Shown here piece by piece: positions 5,639 through 12,564 of a DNA stretch of 12,817 bases. The notes under the pieces were generated by a model that was not told the origin of the DNA, did no database searches, and saw only the letters and a list, made by a program, of their open reading frames with translations. A program made the translations under genes and the position numbers. Every line of letters starts with the position of its first letter. Within the stretch, counting starts at the first letter, position 1. This DNA is from Caldifarciminota bacterium. Lineage in GTDB: Bacteria; Hydrothermota; Tepidihabitantia; SM23-42. Location of the stretch: assembly GCA_030671005.1 (NCBI GenBank), contig DAOVAN010000033.1, positions 1 through 12,817 on the forward strand. Reading direction: 5' to 3'.

Positions 5639-6079
5639 CTAATTAAGCTCGATGCTTACCGGATAACTCACTTCGCCAAGGATCGTACTAACATATGCCC
5701 GTGCTTCCACACGGTAGGCAGCCTTTCTCAGTTTCATCGCTTCTGCCAAAGCCTGTCCAACTTGGGTATATTCGAGCGTAATCGTGGTTGGAAAATCAGC
5801 AGATTTCTTGGCGGGTATATTGATAGTCTTGCCGGTCGTGCCCGAGAAAACATCTATATCATTGGCATAAAACGTGTACACCAGTTTGTCGAGCACCGCA
5901 TCAACGCTATTGGGGTTTTCCACCCTGATGTCAAAATCGAGTTTCATACTGGAGAAGGTAAAATCGTAAGGCCTGACCGAAACGAGGCGAAACTTGCATT
6001 CTTTGATGGCTGCCCGCTCTTGCAGGGTCGTGCAGGAAATAAGCACGATGATGGCGCACAAACATACTCTTTTAATCAT
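5639..6079 (-). CDS. LEA14/WHy-type lipoprotein
   Basis: A 146-residue predicted lipoprotein. The N-terminal signal ends in VLISC with Cys16 as the lipidation site. Residues 25-125 match the LEA type 2 / WHy (water stress and hypersensitive response) beta-sandwich fold. They include KLDFDIRVENPNSVDAVLDKLVY, in which the NPN at 55-57 is the family signature, then YANDIDVFSGTT and IPAKKSADFPTTITL. The protein's job in bacteria is not well defined; stress protection of membranes or envelope proteins is the usual suggestion. There is no good Shine-Dalgarno sequence. A consensus promoter ends 6 bp before the ATG, so the mRNA may be leaderless. It is monocistronic and divergent from the P5C dehydrogenase operon. 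Confidence 0.82.
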   Translation of the reverse strand: MIKRVCLCAIIVLISCTTLQERAAIKECKFRLVSVRPYDFTFSSMKLDFDIRVENPNSVDAVLDKLVYTFYANDIDVFSGTTGKTINIPAKKSADFPTTITLEYTQVGQALAEAMKLRKAAYRVEARAYVSTILGEVSYPVSIELN

Positions 6080-6085
6080 GCCAAT

Positions 6086-6113
6086 AATATACCTACTCCG
6101 CCTTCAAAGTCAA
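6086..6113 (-). promoter_or_regulatory. Promoter of the LEA14-like gene, probably leaderless
   Basis: On the minus strand TTGACT (6113-6108) and TATATT (6091-6086) stand 16 bp apart. Only 6 bases separate the -10 box from the ATG at 6079, so the expected transcription start falls on or next to the start codon. The gene lacks a proper ribosome binding site, which agrees with a leaderless message. Confidence 0.65.
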
Positions 6114-6195
6114 CATAGAGTAATGTATCGAAGAAATTGAGTCGTACTGATGAAGTCTGATTATCAAACTGCCATACCATATATCCCAATTTGTC

Positions 6196-6223
6196 TTGAC
6201 TTAGGATTTACCATGACTATAAT
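6196..6223 (+). promoter_or_regulatory. Promoter of the P5C dehydrogenase-glutamine synthetase operon
   Basis: TTGACT (6196-6201) and a perfect TATAAT (6218-6223) are separated by 16 bp. The predicted start near 6230 would give a 5' leader of only about a dozen bases, occupied almost entirely by the AAGGAGG ribosome binding site at 6231-6237. Such a short leader leaves no room for an attenuator or riboswitch, so control must be at the promoter. Confidence 0.7.
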
Positions 6224-6241
6224 GGGCATGAAGGAGGATTG

Positions 6242-7834
6242 ATGAAACCATTCAAAACCGAGAAATACACCGATTTCACAAAAGCAGTGAATCGAAAGAA
6301 AATGGAAAAAGCCATCGCTCACGTTGAGTCTCAATTTGGTAAGGAATACAGTATAATAATTGGTGGTAAGAGGATTAGATTAGATAACAAATTCCATTCG
6401 TATAACCCTTCAAAAAAGGGCGAGATCATCGGGACCTTTCAAAAAGCAGACGAACAGGCTGCCGAGCAGGCAATGCAAGTTGCGTTAGAGACTTTTGAAT
6501 CTTGGCGATATACACCAGCCAAGACTAGGGCAAGTTATTTATTCAAAATGGCGAATATTATGCGCCGACGGCGTTTTGAGCTGAATGCTTGGATGGTTCT
6601 TGAAGAAGGTAAGAACTGGCTCGAAGCTGATGCCGACGTTGCCGAGGCAATTGACTTTTGTGACTATTATGCACACGAAGCATTGAGATATGACAAAGGC
6701 CCGAATCTCTACAAATTCCCAGGTGAAATCAATAGACAGGTCTATATTCCACTCGGGGTCGGTATAGTAATCCCGCCTTGGAATTTTCCTTTGGCAATCT
6801 TAGCTGGTATGACAACCGCGGCCTTCGTCAGCGGCAATACTGTGATTCTGAAACCGTCAAGCGATTCACCTGGAATTGCAGCGATGTTCATGGAGATTGT
6901 AGAGGAAGCAAAGGTGCCCGTAGGCGTGGTCAATTTTCTAACTGGACCCGGCGCTATTGCGGGTGATTACCTGGTGCGACATCCAAAAACACGGTTCGTT
7001 GCCTTCACTGGTTCAAAACCTGTTGGCCTACGTATTGTTGAGCAAGCCGGCAAAACACAACCTGGGCAGATATGGATTAAAAGGGTAGTCGCTGAAATGG
7101 GTGGAAAGGATTTGATCATTGTTGATTCAGAAGCTGATATTGACAGTGCCGTGGCAGGCGTAAGGACTGCGGCATTCAGCTTTCAAGGTCAGAAATGTTC
7201 CGCTTGCTCAAGATTGATTCTTGACGACAAAATATATGATGAGTTCATGAAGAAATTCATCCCTACTGTTGAGGCAATCAAAGTCGGTCCCGTGAGTGAA
7301 TATGACAACTACGTGGGACCAGTAATTAATGAATCTGCTTATGATTCGATTCTCGAATATATCAAGATCGGAAAATCCGAAGGGAATTGTGTCTGTGGCG
7401 GCGAATCGGCACCAGGTGATGGCTGGTTCATAAGACCAACTGTCATAGTGGACATTGAAAGACAGCATAGGATCTTCCAAGAAGAGATCTTTGGGCCTGT
7501 ACTCGGTGTGACGCGAGCGAGAAATTTCGATCATGCAATAGAACTTGCAAACGATTCAGAATACGGACTCACCGGTGCCGTATACACAAAAAATAAAAAG
7601 AAGATAGAAAAAGCAAAACGCGAGGTCTTCGTTGGCAATCTCTATATTAACCGTAAATGCACCGGTGCTCTGGTCGGCATCCAGCCATTTGGTGGTTTCA
7701 ATATGTCAGGCACTGATTCTAAGGCGGGCGGACCTGACTACCTCATGCTCTTCACGCAAGCAAAAGCGATAACCGAGTACATTGGTAGGAAAAGAAAGAT
7801 CAGGAAAAAGCCAGTCCGTAAGTCCAAGAAATGA
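6242..7834 (+). CDS. rocA: 1-pyrroline-5-carboxylate dehydrogenase
   Basis: A 530-residue aldehyde dehydrogenase of the P5CDH (L-glutamate gamma-semialdehyde dehydrogenase) type. It oxidises glutamate semialdehyde to glutamate with NAD+ in the last step of proline and arginine breakdown. The family's motifs are PPWNFPLAI, the NAD-binding VILKPSSDSP and FTGSKPVG, catalytic Glu285 in EMGGKD, catalytic Cys319 in GQKCSACSR, and EEIFGPVLGV. The length fits the stand-alone enzyme, with no proline dehydrogenase domain. I place the start at the ATG 6242 because AAGGAGG (6231-6237) has proper spacing to it; an in-frame TTG one codon earlier is too close. The C-terminus carries an unusual basic tail (GRKRKIRKKPVRKSKK). 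It is cotranscribed with the glutamine synthetase gene, whose ribosome binding site overlaps its stop codon. Confidence 0.92.
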   Translation: MKPFKTEKYTDFTKAVNRKKMEKAIAHVESQFGKEYSIIIGGKRIRLDNKFHSYNPSKKGEIIGTFQKADEQAAEQAMQVALETFESWRYTPAKTRASYLFKMANIMRRRRFELNAWMVLEEGKNWLEADADVAEAIDFCDYYAHEALRYDKGPNLYKFPGEINRQVYIPLGVGIVIPPWNFPLAILAGMTTAAFVSGNTVILKPSSDSPGIAAMFMEIVEEAKVPVGVVNFLTGPGAIAGDYLVRHPKTRFVAFTGSKPVGLRIVEQAGKTQPGQIWIKRVVAEMGGKDLIIVDSEADIDSAVAGVRTAAFSFQGQKCSACSRLILDDKIYDEFMKKFIPTVEAIKVGPVSEYDNYVGPVINESAYDSILEYIKIGKSEGNCVCGGESAPGDGWFIRPTVIVDIERQHRIFQEEIFGPVLGVTRARNFDHAIELANDSEYGLTGAVYTKNKKKIEKAKREVFVGNLYINRKCTGALVGIQPFGGFNMSGTDSKAGGPDYLMLFTQAKAITEYIGRKRKIRKKPVRKSKK

Positions 7835-7845
7835 AGGAGAAAATA

Positions 7846-9162
7846 ATGGTCGATGCCATCCTCAAGAGGATCGAAAAGGAAAAGGTAAAGTTCATCGATC
7901 TCTGGTTTTCCGACGTATTGGGTTCGGTGAAAAACGAGACAATTCCGGTCCAACATCTGAAGAAGATCTTAAAAGAAGGAATTTGGTTTGACGGTTCTTC
8001 AGTAGAAGGCTTTGGCCGTATCTTTGAGAGCGATATGTATCTTGTGCCAGACCCCACAACGTTTGCTATTATTCCCAAGGAACAGGAAAAAACAGCACGC
8101 TTCATATGTGATGTTTACGCACCAGACCATAAACCGGCGGCAGTAGACCCACGCTCCATCTTGAGATCCAATCTCGCTGCGCTACACAAGAAGGGCATGG
8201 AATACTATGTGGGAGCCGAATTAGAATTCTACTTGTTCAAGCGCGATGGCGATACAGTGCTCACACTACCGCACGACCGGGTGGGCTATTTCGATCTAGG
8301 TGGTGACCTGGCGCTAAGAATCAGAAAAACGATGTGCGACCGCCTGCAGGAATTTGGCATCGAAGTAGAAGCAGGGCATCATGAGGTGGGTAAGGGCCAG
8401 CATGAAATCGACCTGATGTACACAGATGCCTTAACCCTATCTGATAACATTCTTACGGCACGGATGGTGATCAAACAAGTCGCCGAAGAATACGGCCTCT
8501 ACGCGACCTTTATGCCAAAACCGATATTTGGTGCCGCTGGCAATGGCATGCATATCCACCAAAGCATCTTCAAAGACAAGAAGAATCTTTTCGTCGACGC
8601 AAAGGACAGCTACGGCCTCTCCAAATTGGCCTACGGCTACCTGGCGGGTGTGCTCAAACACATGAAAGAAATAAGCATCATTACTTCACCCCTGGTTAAT
8701 TCTTACAAGCGACTCGTCTCTGGCTTCGAAGCCCCGGTCTATATCTGCTGGGGTCGCATGAACCGGTCCGCGTTGATTCGGGTACCAAAAATAAGTCACA
8801 ACAAACACAAAAGCACACGAGTGGAACTCCGCTCTTGCGATCCATCGGCCAACCCCTATCTCGTTTTCGCCACCGTATTGAGGGCCGGCCTTGAAGGCAT
8901 CAACAGCAAGAATAAGCCACCACGGCCGGTGGAAGAGAATGTATACAAACTCGAAACCAATGTGCTCAAGGACAAGGGCATTGACCTTCTGCCGCGTTCG
9001 CTCTGGGAAGCGCTCGAATACTACGGTCAAAGCAAAGTAGCAAAGAGCGCACTCGGTGATACACTATTCCAGAGATACTATGAGATTAAACTGAAGGAAT
9101 GGGATGAGTATTCTACACAGGTATCTAAGTGGGAAGTGGATAAATACTTGGAACTATACTAG
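7846..9162 (+). CDS. glnA: Type I glutamine synthetase
   Basis: A 438-residue glutamine synthetase that makes glutamine from glutamate, ammonia and ATP in the cytoplasm. Motifs are FDGSSVEGF (Asp49), GAELEFYLF, EAGHHEVGKGQHEID, NGMHIHQS, NSYKRLVSGFEAP, NRSALIRVP and RVELRSCDPSANPYL. Length and the C-terminal region resemble the GSI-alpha class: there is no NLYDLPP adenylylation site, and Arg58 in GFGRIFESD matches the Arg that mediates glutamine feedback in Bacillus GSI-alpha. The segment GYFDLGGDL is one residue shorter than usual. I choose the ATG at 7846 because AAGGAG (7834-7839) is correctly spaced before it; an ATG at 7831 overlaps the upstream stop and has only a poor site. It is the second gene of the P5C dehydrogenase operon and is followed by a clear terminator. 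Confidence 0.95.
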   Translation: MVDAILKRIEKEKVKFIDLWFSDVLGSVKNETIPVQHLKKILKEGIWFDGSSVEGFGRIFESDMYLVPDPTTFAIIPKEQEKTARFICDVYAPDHKPAAVDPRSILRSNLAALHKKGMEYYVGAELEFYLFKRDGDTVLTLPHDRVGYFDLGGDLALRIRKTMCDRLQEFGIEVEAGHHEVGKGQHEIDLMYTDALTLSDNILTARMVIKQVAEEYGLYATFMPKPIFGAAGNGMHIHQSIFKDKKNLFVDAKDSYGLSKLAYGYLAGVLKHMKEISIITSPLVNSYKRLVSGFEAPVYICWGRMNRSALIRVPKISHNKHKSTRVELRSCDPSANPYLVFATVLRAGLEGINSKNKPPRPVEENVYKLETNVLKDKGIDLLPRSLWEALEYYGQSKVAKSALGDTLFQRYYEIKLKEWDEYSTQVSKWEVDKYLELY

Positions 9163-9176
9163 TTCCATGATTATCC

Positions 9177-9210
9177 CGGCCGCAGGCCGAGGATTCTCGC
9201 GAAGCGGAAC
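9177..9210. repeat. Small adjacent dyads with three-base loops
   Basis: CGGCC (9177-9181) and GGCCG (9185-9189) flank a GCA loop, followed by a weaker CGC-GAA-GCG dyad. An outer pair GTTCC (9162-9166) / GGAAC (9206-9210) encloses them. They sit between the glnA stop codon and its terminator. This may be REP-like debris or an mRNA 3' stabilising structure. Confidence 0.35.
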
Positions 9211-9253
9211 AGAGATAAAAGTATAGATTACAAAGATAAGAACATTTGAACAG

Positions 9254-9288
9254 CGCGGCAGCTCGAAAAAGGCTGCCGTGTTTCTTTT
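9254..9288 (+). terminator. Rho-independent terminator of glnA
   Basis: CGCGGCAGC (9254-9262) pairs with GCTGCCGTG (9272-9280), including one G-T pair, around a 9-base A-rich loop. TTTCTTTT follows immediately. The GC-rich stem plus T-tract about 90 bp after the glnA stop is a textbook intrinsic terminator in the plus direction. It also separates the operon from the convergent nitroreductase gene. Confidence 0.88.
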
Positions 9289-9345
9289 ATTACGTAGCTT
9301 ATGATAGATGAAAGGTGTCTATTTCTGTGAGAGCAACAGCAGATT

Positions 9346-9915
9346 TCAAAAACGTTGGCCGAATTTGTTGTAGGATACTATTTCGTGCAATTGCTTACGT
9401 GGCCTGACCGGGATGTCGCCGATAGATTCCGCACTTGATTTATCTGCTGGATAACCAAGCACCAATAGTGCCACGATCCTGTACTTACGGGGCAGATCTA
9501 ATAGCCTGCGCAACCGAGACTCACCGTACCAGCCAACCCAGCAAGTACCGATGCCCAGTTCGGTTGCGGCCAGCACCATCTGTGTCATCGCAATCGATAC
9601 ATCTATCAAGTGGTTTTCATGGCCGGTGAGCTGCGCGATCACATGGGTTAACGCTTTGGTGTAACAACCGGCTATGACAAGCGGGGCGTTTTGGATAAAG
9701 GTGACGATACGACGGGTTCCGACCGGAACCGTCCGCGGTATCTGTTCGATGATCGACCGCTCATCCACGACTACAAAATGCCAGGCTTGACGGTTACTCG
9801 ATGAGGGTGCGAGCCTCGCCGATTCCAAGATCTGCAGTACTTTCTTGCGCTCTATCTTCTGCTTGGAGAAACGCCTCACACTCCTTCGCCACTGTATCGC
9901 CTTAAAAACATCCAT
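9346..9915 (-). CDS. Nitroreductase family protein
   Basis: A 189-residue FMN-dependent nitroreductase-fold protein. The FMN phosphate-binding motif RRSVRRF is at residues 10-16, APSSSNRQAW at 36-45, and the C-terminal AATELGIGTCWVG with a following LVLGYP strand completes the family pattern. Such enzymes reduce nitro compounds, quinones or flavins with NAD(P)H, or act in special reactions; the substrate cannot be deduced. A GAGGT lies about 12 bases before the ATG. The gene follows the ArsR-like regulator, with a copy of that regulator's presumed operator between them. It is therefore probably the regulator's target, working perhaps in detoxification or redox stress, which is inference. Confidence 0.9.
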   Translation of the reverse strand: MDVFKAIQWRRSVRRFSKQKIERKKVLQILESARLAPSSSNRQAWHFVVVDERSIIEQIPRTVPVGTRRIVTFIQNAPLVIAGCYTKALTHVIAQLTGHENHLIDVSIAMTQMVLAATELGIGTCWVGWYGESRLRRLLDLPRKYRIVALLVLGYPADKSSAESIGDIPVRPRKQLHEIVSYNKFGQRF

Positions 9916-9981
9916 GACTCACATTACCTCATCTGGATACTCGATCAATCTTTGGTAACATCGTGGCTAAAAACCTAATTC

Positions 9982-10009
9982 TGGCATTCTGGTAATTATA
10001 AGAATAGGA
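9982..10009 (-). promoter_or_regulatory. Second operator copy with a TATAAT -10 inside
   Basis: These 28 bases match the perfect palindrome at 10357-10384 at 23 positions. The left half (TGGCATTCTGGTAA) is almost intact; the right half has diverged. On the minus strand two of the changes create TATAAT (10000-9995), a possible -10 box for the nitroreductase gene, whose ATG is about 80 bp away. A regulator bound here would cover that -10 and repress. I see no good -35 partner. Confidence 0.65.
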
Positions 10010-10011
10010 AC

Positions 10012-10320
10012 CTACCATTTCTTGACCCGCATTCTTTCCACGTACTTCTCAATATACATCAATACCCTCAATAACAGTCGATCTTTCAGAAAATAAATCT
10101 TTCTATTTTCTTTTGTAGTATATCTTACCAGATTTATTTGCCGTAAATTACGCAGAGTTTCCGAAATAGTCTTCACAGACAAGCCAAGATCCCCAGCAAT
10201 ATCGGTCGGTGTTTTTTCTGATTGCGCCAGTATTTTCAGTATTTCATAGGCAGTAGGATTGCCCAATACCCTGCAAAACCGAGAAGCACGGTAATGGGTC
10301 TCCGGCATATCCCTTCTCAT
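10012..10320 (-). CDS. ArsR-like winged-helix transcriptional regulator
   Basis: A 102-residue DNA-binding protein. Residues 18-35 (VLGNPTAYEILKILAQSE) and the helix-turn-helix at about 37-60 (TPTDIAGDLGLSVKTISETLRNL) fit the ArsR/SmtB winged-helix pattern, followed by the wing (VRYTTKENRKIYFL). There is only one Cys (16), and no CxC metal motif of the classic arsenic or cadmium sensors is visible, so the signal is unknown. The ATG at 10320 lies 5 bp after a consensus -10 box, suggesting leaderless translation. ATG 10308 (Met5), preceded by AGAAGG, is an alternative start. A perfect palindrome touches its -35 box and a second copy precedes the nitroreductase gene, so it probably controls itself and that gene. 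Confidence 0.85.
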   Translation of the reverse strand: MRRDMPETHYRASRFCRVLGNPTAYEILKILAQSEKTPTDIAGDLGLSVKTISETLRNLRQINLVRYTTKENRKIYFLKDRLLLRVLMYIEKYVERMRVKKW

Positions 10321-10325
10321 ATCGA

Positions 10326-10353
10326 ATTATATCAATTCACAATATCATGTCAA
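10326..10353 (-). promoter_or_regulatory. Perfect-consensus promoter of the ArsR-like gene
   Basis: On the minus strand TTGACA (10353-10348) and TATAAT (10331-10326) are separated by 16 bp, both perfect matches. Only 5 bases separate the -10 from ATG 10320, so the transcript should begin at or next to the start codon. The -35 abuts the operator half-sites directly. Confidence 0.75.
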
Positions 10354-10356
10354 TTC

Positions 10357-10384
10357 TGGTATTCTGGTAATTACCAGAATACCA
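10357..10384. promoter_or_regulatory. Perfect 28-bp palindromic operator
   Basis: TGGTATTCTGGTAA (10357-10370) is followed directly by its exact reverse complement (10371-10384). Within it the unit ATTCTGGT occurs twice in tandem (10353-10360, 10361-10368) and again inverted (10373-10380). It sits just upstream of the -35 box of the ArsR-like gene. This is very likely that regulator's binding site. A second, diverged copy lies at 9982-10009. Confidence 0.8.
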
Positions 10385-10487
10385 AACAGGTAGGCACACG
10401 TGTCGAATGATATCTCGATTTTGTGAAAATATGCAACCGGTCAGGGAAATCAGCAAAACAACATTGAATGATGGTGGCGGAAATTGC

Positions 10488-11072
10488 TTAGGTCAGTCCG
10501 AAGAGTCCGCTGAAACCCAAGAAGGCAAGGGCCATGAGGCTCGCCGCGATGAATGAAATAGGATACCCCCTTAACGAAGGGTTAATAGGCGCCAGATCGA
10601 GGCGCTCGCGAATTGCGGCGAAGGTGATGATGACCAGGGTGAATCCCAGGCCAGTACCGATGGCAAAGACCGTACCGTTTAGCAAGCTAAACTTGTTGTC
10701 GATGTTGAGAAACGTCACACCGAGTATCGCACAGTTGGTGGTGATCAAGGGTAGGTATATACCCAACGCATTGTAGAGTGCCCGGTACGATTTTTTCAAA
10801 AACATCTCAACCAGCTGGACGAGCGATGCGATGGTAAGAATAAAGACGGCGGTTCTCAGGAAAACCAGATTCAACGGCAAGAGCACAACATTGAAAACAA
10901 TCCAGGTGATCCAAGCCGCGATGGTCATGACAAAAATGACTGCCATACCCATACCGGTTGCCGTTTCAATCGTACTCGAGACGCCGAAAAATGGACACAG
11001 TCCCAGAAAACGCATCAGGACGATGTTGTTGACCAAAAAAGCAGCAAGGAAAATGAGTGCCGGGCTCTTCAT
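10488..11072 (-). CDS. rnfA: Rnf electron transport complex subunit A
   Basis: A 194-residue integral membrane protein of the Rnf complex, which couples ferredoxin oxidation by NAD+ to Na+ or H+ translocation. It has about six hydrophobic segments. The conserved Cys26 (LGLCPFFGVS) and Cys114 (TTNCAILGV) match the pair that, with RnfE, holds the intramembrane iron-sulfur cluster. The family signatures NNIVLMRFLG and GTGLGFTLV are intact. The start overlaps the rnfE stop as ATGA and a GAGGGAG ribosome binding site precedes it. It is the last rnf gene here: rnfB does not follow, and no clear intrinsic terminator is visible in the 167 bp before the ArsR-like gene. Confidence 0.95.
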   Translation of the reverse strand: MKSPALIFLAAFLVNNIVLMRFLGLCPFFGVSSTIETATGMGMAVIFVMTIAAWITWIVFNVVLLPLNLVFLRTAVFILTIASLVQLVEMFLKKSYRALYNALGIYLPLITTNCAILGVTFLNIDNKFSLLNGTVFAIGTGLGFTLVIITFAAIRERLDLAPINPSLRGYPISFIAASLMALAFLGFSGLFGLT

Positions 11073-11671
11073 CTCAGCTCCCTCTTAACGTACTTATTTA
11101 TCAATGCCTTCAAGATTCCGATCACCAAGAACGCACCGGGTGACATGATCATGAAGATGACCGGTGCACTCCTGAAGCTCTCACCAAAAACGGTCAAGCC
11201 TAAGAAGGTTCCGTTACCGAGAATCTCCCTTATTGTACCCATGATGGTCAGGGCGAGTGTGAAACCCAAGCCAGTACCCAATCCATCGAGAATCGAATTG
11301 ACCACTGAACTCTTTGACGCGTATGCCTCTGCCCTACCCAATATCATGCAGTTAACCACAATCAACGGCACAAACACGCCGAGCGCGCGGTACAGGTCAG
11401 GCTGGAATGCTTGCATCATGTAGTCGATGATGGTGACAAAAGTCGATATTACTAGGATGAAAATTGGAATCCTGACCTCATTAGGAATATTCTTTCTCAG
11501 GATAGAAATTATCAGGTTGGAAAATACAAGCACAAAGGTTGCCGCAAGGCCCATACCAAAACCATCGCGCACCGTACTCGAAACCGCCAGGGCCGGGCAG
11601 AGTCCGATCATCAGTACGAAGACAGCATTTTCCTTGACCAAACCGCGTGTAAAAATGTTCAGCTTCGTCAC
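11069..11671 (-). CDS. rnfE: Rnf electron transport complex subunit E
   Basis: A 200-residue integral membrane subunit, homologous to RnfA and inserted in the opposite topology. Cys25 (GLCPALAVSS) and Cys108 (VNCMILGRAEAYAS) are the conserved cluster ligands. GLGTGLGFTLAL and the GTIREILGNGT segment are typical of RnfE/NqrD. The start is a GTG that overlaps the rnfG stop as GTGA, with AAGGAG 8 bases upstream. The stop overlaps rnfA. The chain of overlaps implies coupled translation and balanced subunit production. Confidence 0.95.
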   Translation of the reverse strand: MTKLNIFTRGLVKENAVFVLMIGLCPALAVSSTVRDGFGMGLAATFVLVFSNLIISILRKNIPNEVRIPIFILVISTFVTIIDYMMQAFQPDLYRALGVFVPLIVVNCMILGRAEAYASKSSVVNSILDGLGTGLGFTLALTIMGTIREILGNGTFLGLTVFGESFRSAPVIFMIMSPGAFLVIGILKALINKYVKRELR

Positions 11672-12564
11672 TGGATATACTCCTTGAATCTGGCGATGCC
11701 ACTCTTCACGCCGTCAATCAAAGCCTCAGACGACACAGTGGCGCCGGTAATCGCTTCAGGTATACTGTCTTTGAATTTATCGAGGAATTCTTCGTCCCGT
11801 ATTTTTTCGCCCAAACCCTCGGTTTCTCTACAGGACAAAACCGTGACGCCGGTAATCTGGCTGCCTTTGCTGTAACCAACCATGAATTTGATGTCGTTCA
11901 AGTATCCTTGAACCACACCGACAAACACGAGCCCGAGTGTGTCGGCATCATGTATTGCATACCACAACGTATCAGCAATGATCTCACTGAAACTACTCGC
12001 TTTAGGGAACACCTCTTTCTTGTCGTGCGCGGGTGCCAGGTACTCAGCGTACGTCTCGATCCCCTTCCTAACTCCGTCACTGACCGCACGTGAAGAAATC
12101 GTAGCCGCGGTGATTGCCTGGATCGCACCTCCATCCTGTTCGAGAGCAACCTCGGCCGCACATTTGTCTGTGAACTGCCCGGTAAATGTAGGCTCGGTGA
12201 TCTTGGCGCCCAGTCCAGGAGTCTCCGACAGACCCTCGGCCGCGCTGGCTATCCGGATGCCGGTAATAGTACCTTCACGATTCAGCCCAACCGTGATCGG
12301 AATTGGACCGCCATAACCTTGTGGGAAAACACGAAAAACAATACCCACCCTGTTGCCCAATGAATCCAAAGCCTGCCACAATGTATCCGGCACGACCTCG
12401 ACGTATTCATGGGCACTGATTGCCTCTTCCAAGCCACTGAGCGTCAGCCTGGCCTGGGTTTCTGCAATACGGGGTTCTGTGAAAGCGTAGACGAATGAAA
12501 GAATCACTGCACAAGTAACAGCAACAACGAACAAGGTGATTACCATCTGCCGCGTTCCGGTCAT
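11668..12564 (-). CDS. rnfG: RnfG-type subunit with two tandem FMN-binding modules
   Basis: A 298-residue protein with one N-terminal membrane anchor (about residues 8-28) and two FMN_bind modules facing the periplasm. Module 1 (about 58-176) has DTLWQAL, QGYGGPIPITVGL, ETPGLGAKI and the flavinylation-type motif ITAATISS with Thr155. Module 2 (about 197-297) repeats the order with DTLWYAI, QGYLNDIKFMVGY, ETEGLGEKI and the canonical ITGATVSS with Thr276. RnfG normally has a single such module and about 180-220 residues. Thr276 fits the covalent FMN consensus; in module 1 Ala replaces the Gly, so its flavinylation is less certain. The gene overlaps rnfD and rnfE by 4 bp each and a GGGGGTG site precedes its ATG. 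It transfers electrons within Rnf; a second flavin would lengthen that path, which is inference. Confidence 0.92.
   Translation of the reverse strand: MTGTRQMVITLFVVAVTCAVILSFVYAFTEPRIAETQARLTLSGLEEAISAHEYVEVVPDTLWQALDSLGNRVGIVFRVFPQGYGGPIPITVGLNREGTITGIRIASAAEGLSETPGLGAKITEPTFTGQFTDKCAAEVALEQDGGAIQAITAATISSRAVSDGVRKGIETYAEYLAPAHDKKEVFPKASSFSEIIADTLWYAIHDADTLGLVFVGVVQGYLNDIKFMVGYSKGSQITGVTVLSCRETEGLGEKIRDEEFLDKFKDSIPEAITGATVSSEALIDGVKSGIARFKEYIQ

Noticed and set aside
5322..5642. 106-codon plus-strand frame in the gene-free region
   Set aside because: It runs through the hairpin cluster, shows no recognisable protein pattern and has no ribosome binding site.
5510..6118. 202-codon plus-strand frame
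   Set aside because: Antisense to the LEA14-like lipoprotein, which has a lipobox and the NPN family signature.
6239..6241. TTG start for P5C dehydrogenase
   Set aside because: It leaves only one base between AAGGAGG and the start codon; the ATG three bases later is spaced properly.
7831..7833. ATG at 7831 as the glnA start
   Set aside because: In frame, but it precedes the AAGGAG site; ATG 7846 has correct spacing and gives the usual N-terminus.
10385..10487. Terminator after rnfA
   Set aside because: Only a 5-bp ATTTT/AAAAT stem and a short CACGTG-type dyad are present, with no GC-rich stem plus T-tract. I cannot support a terminator here.
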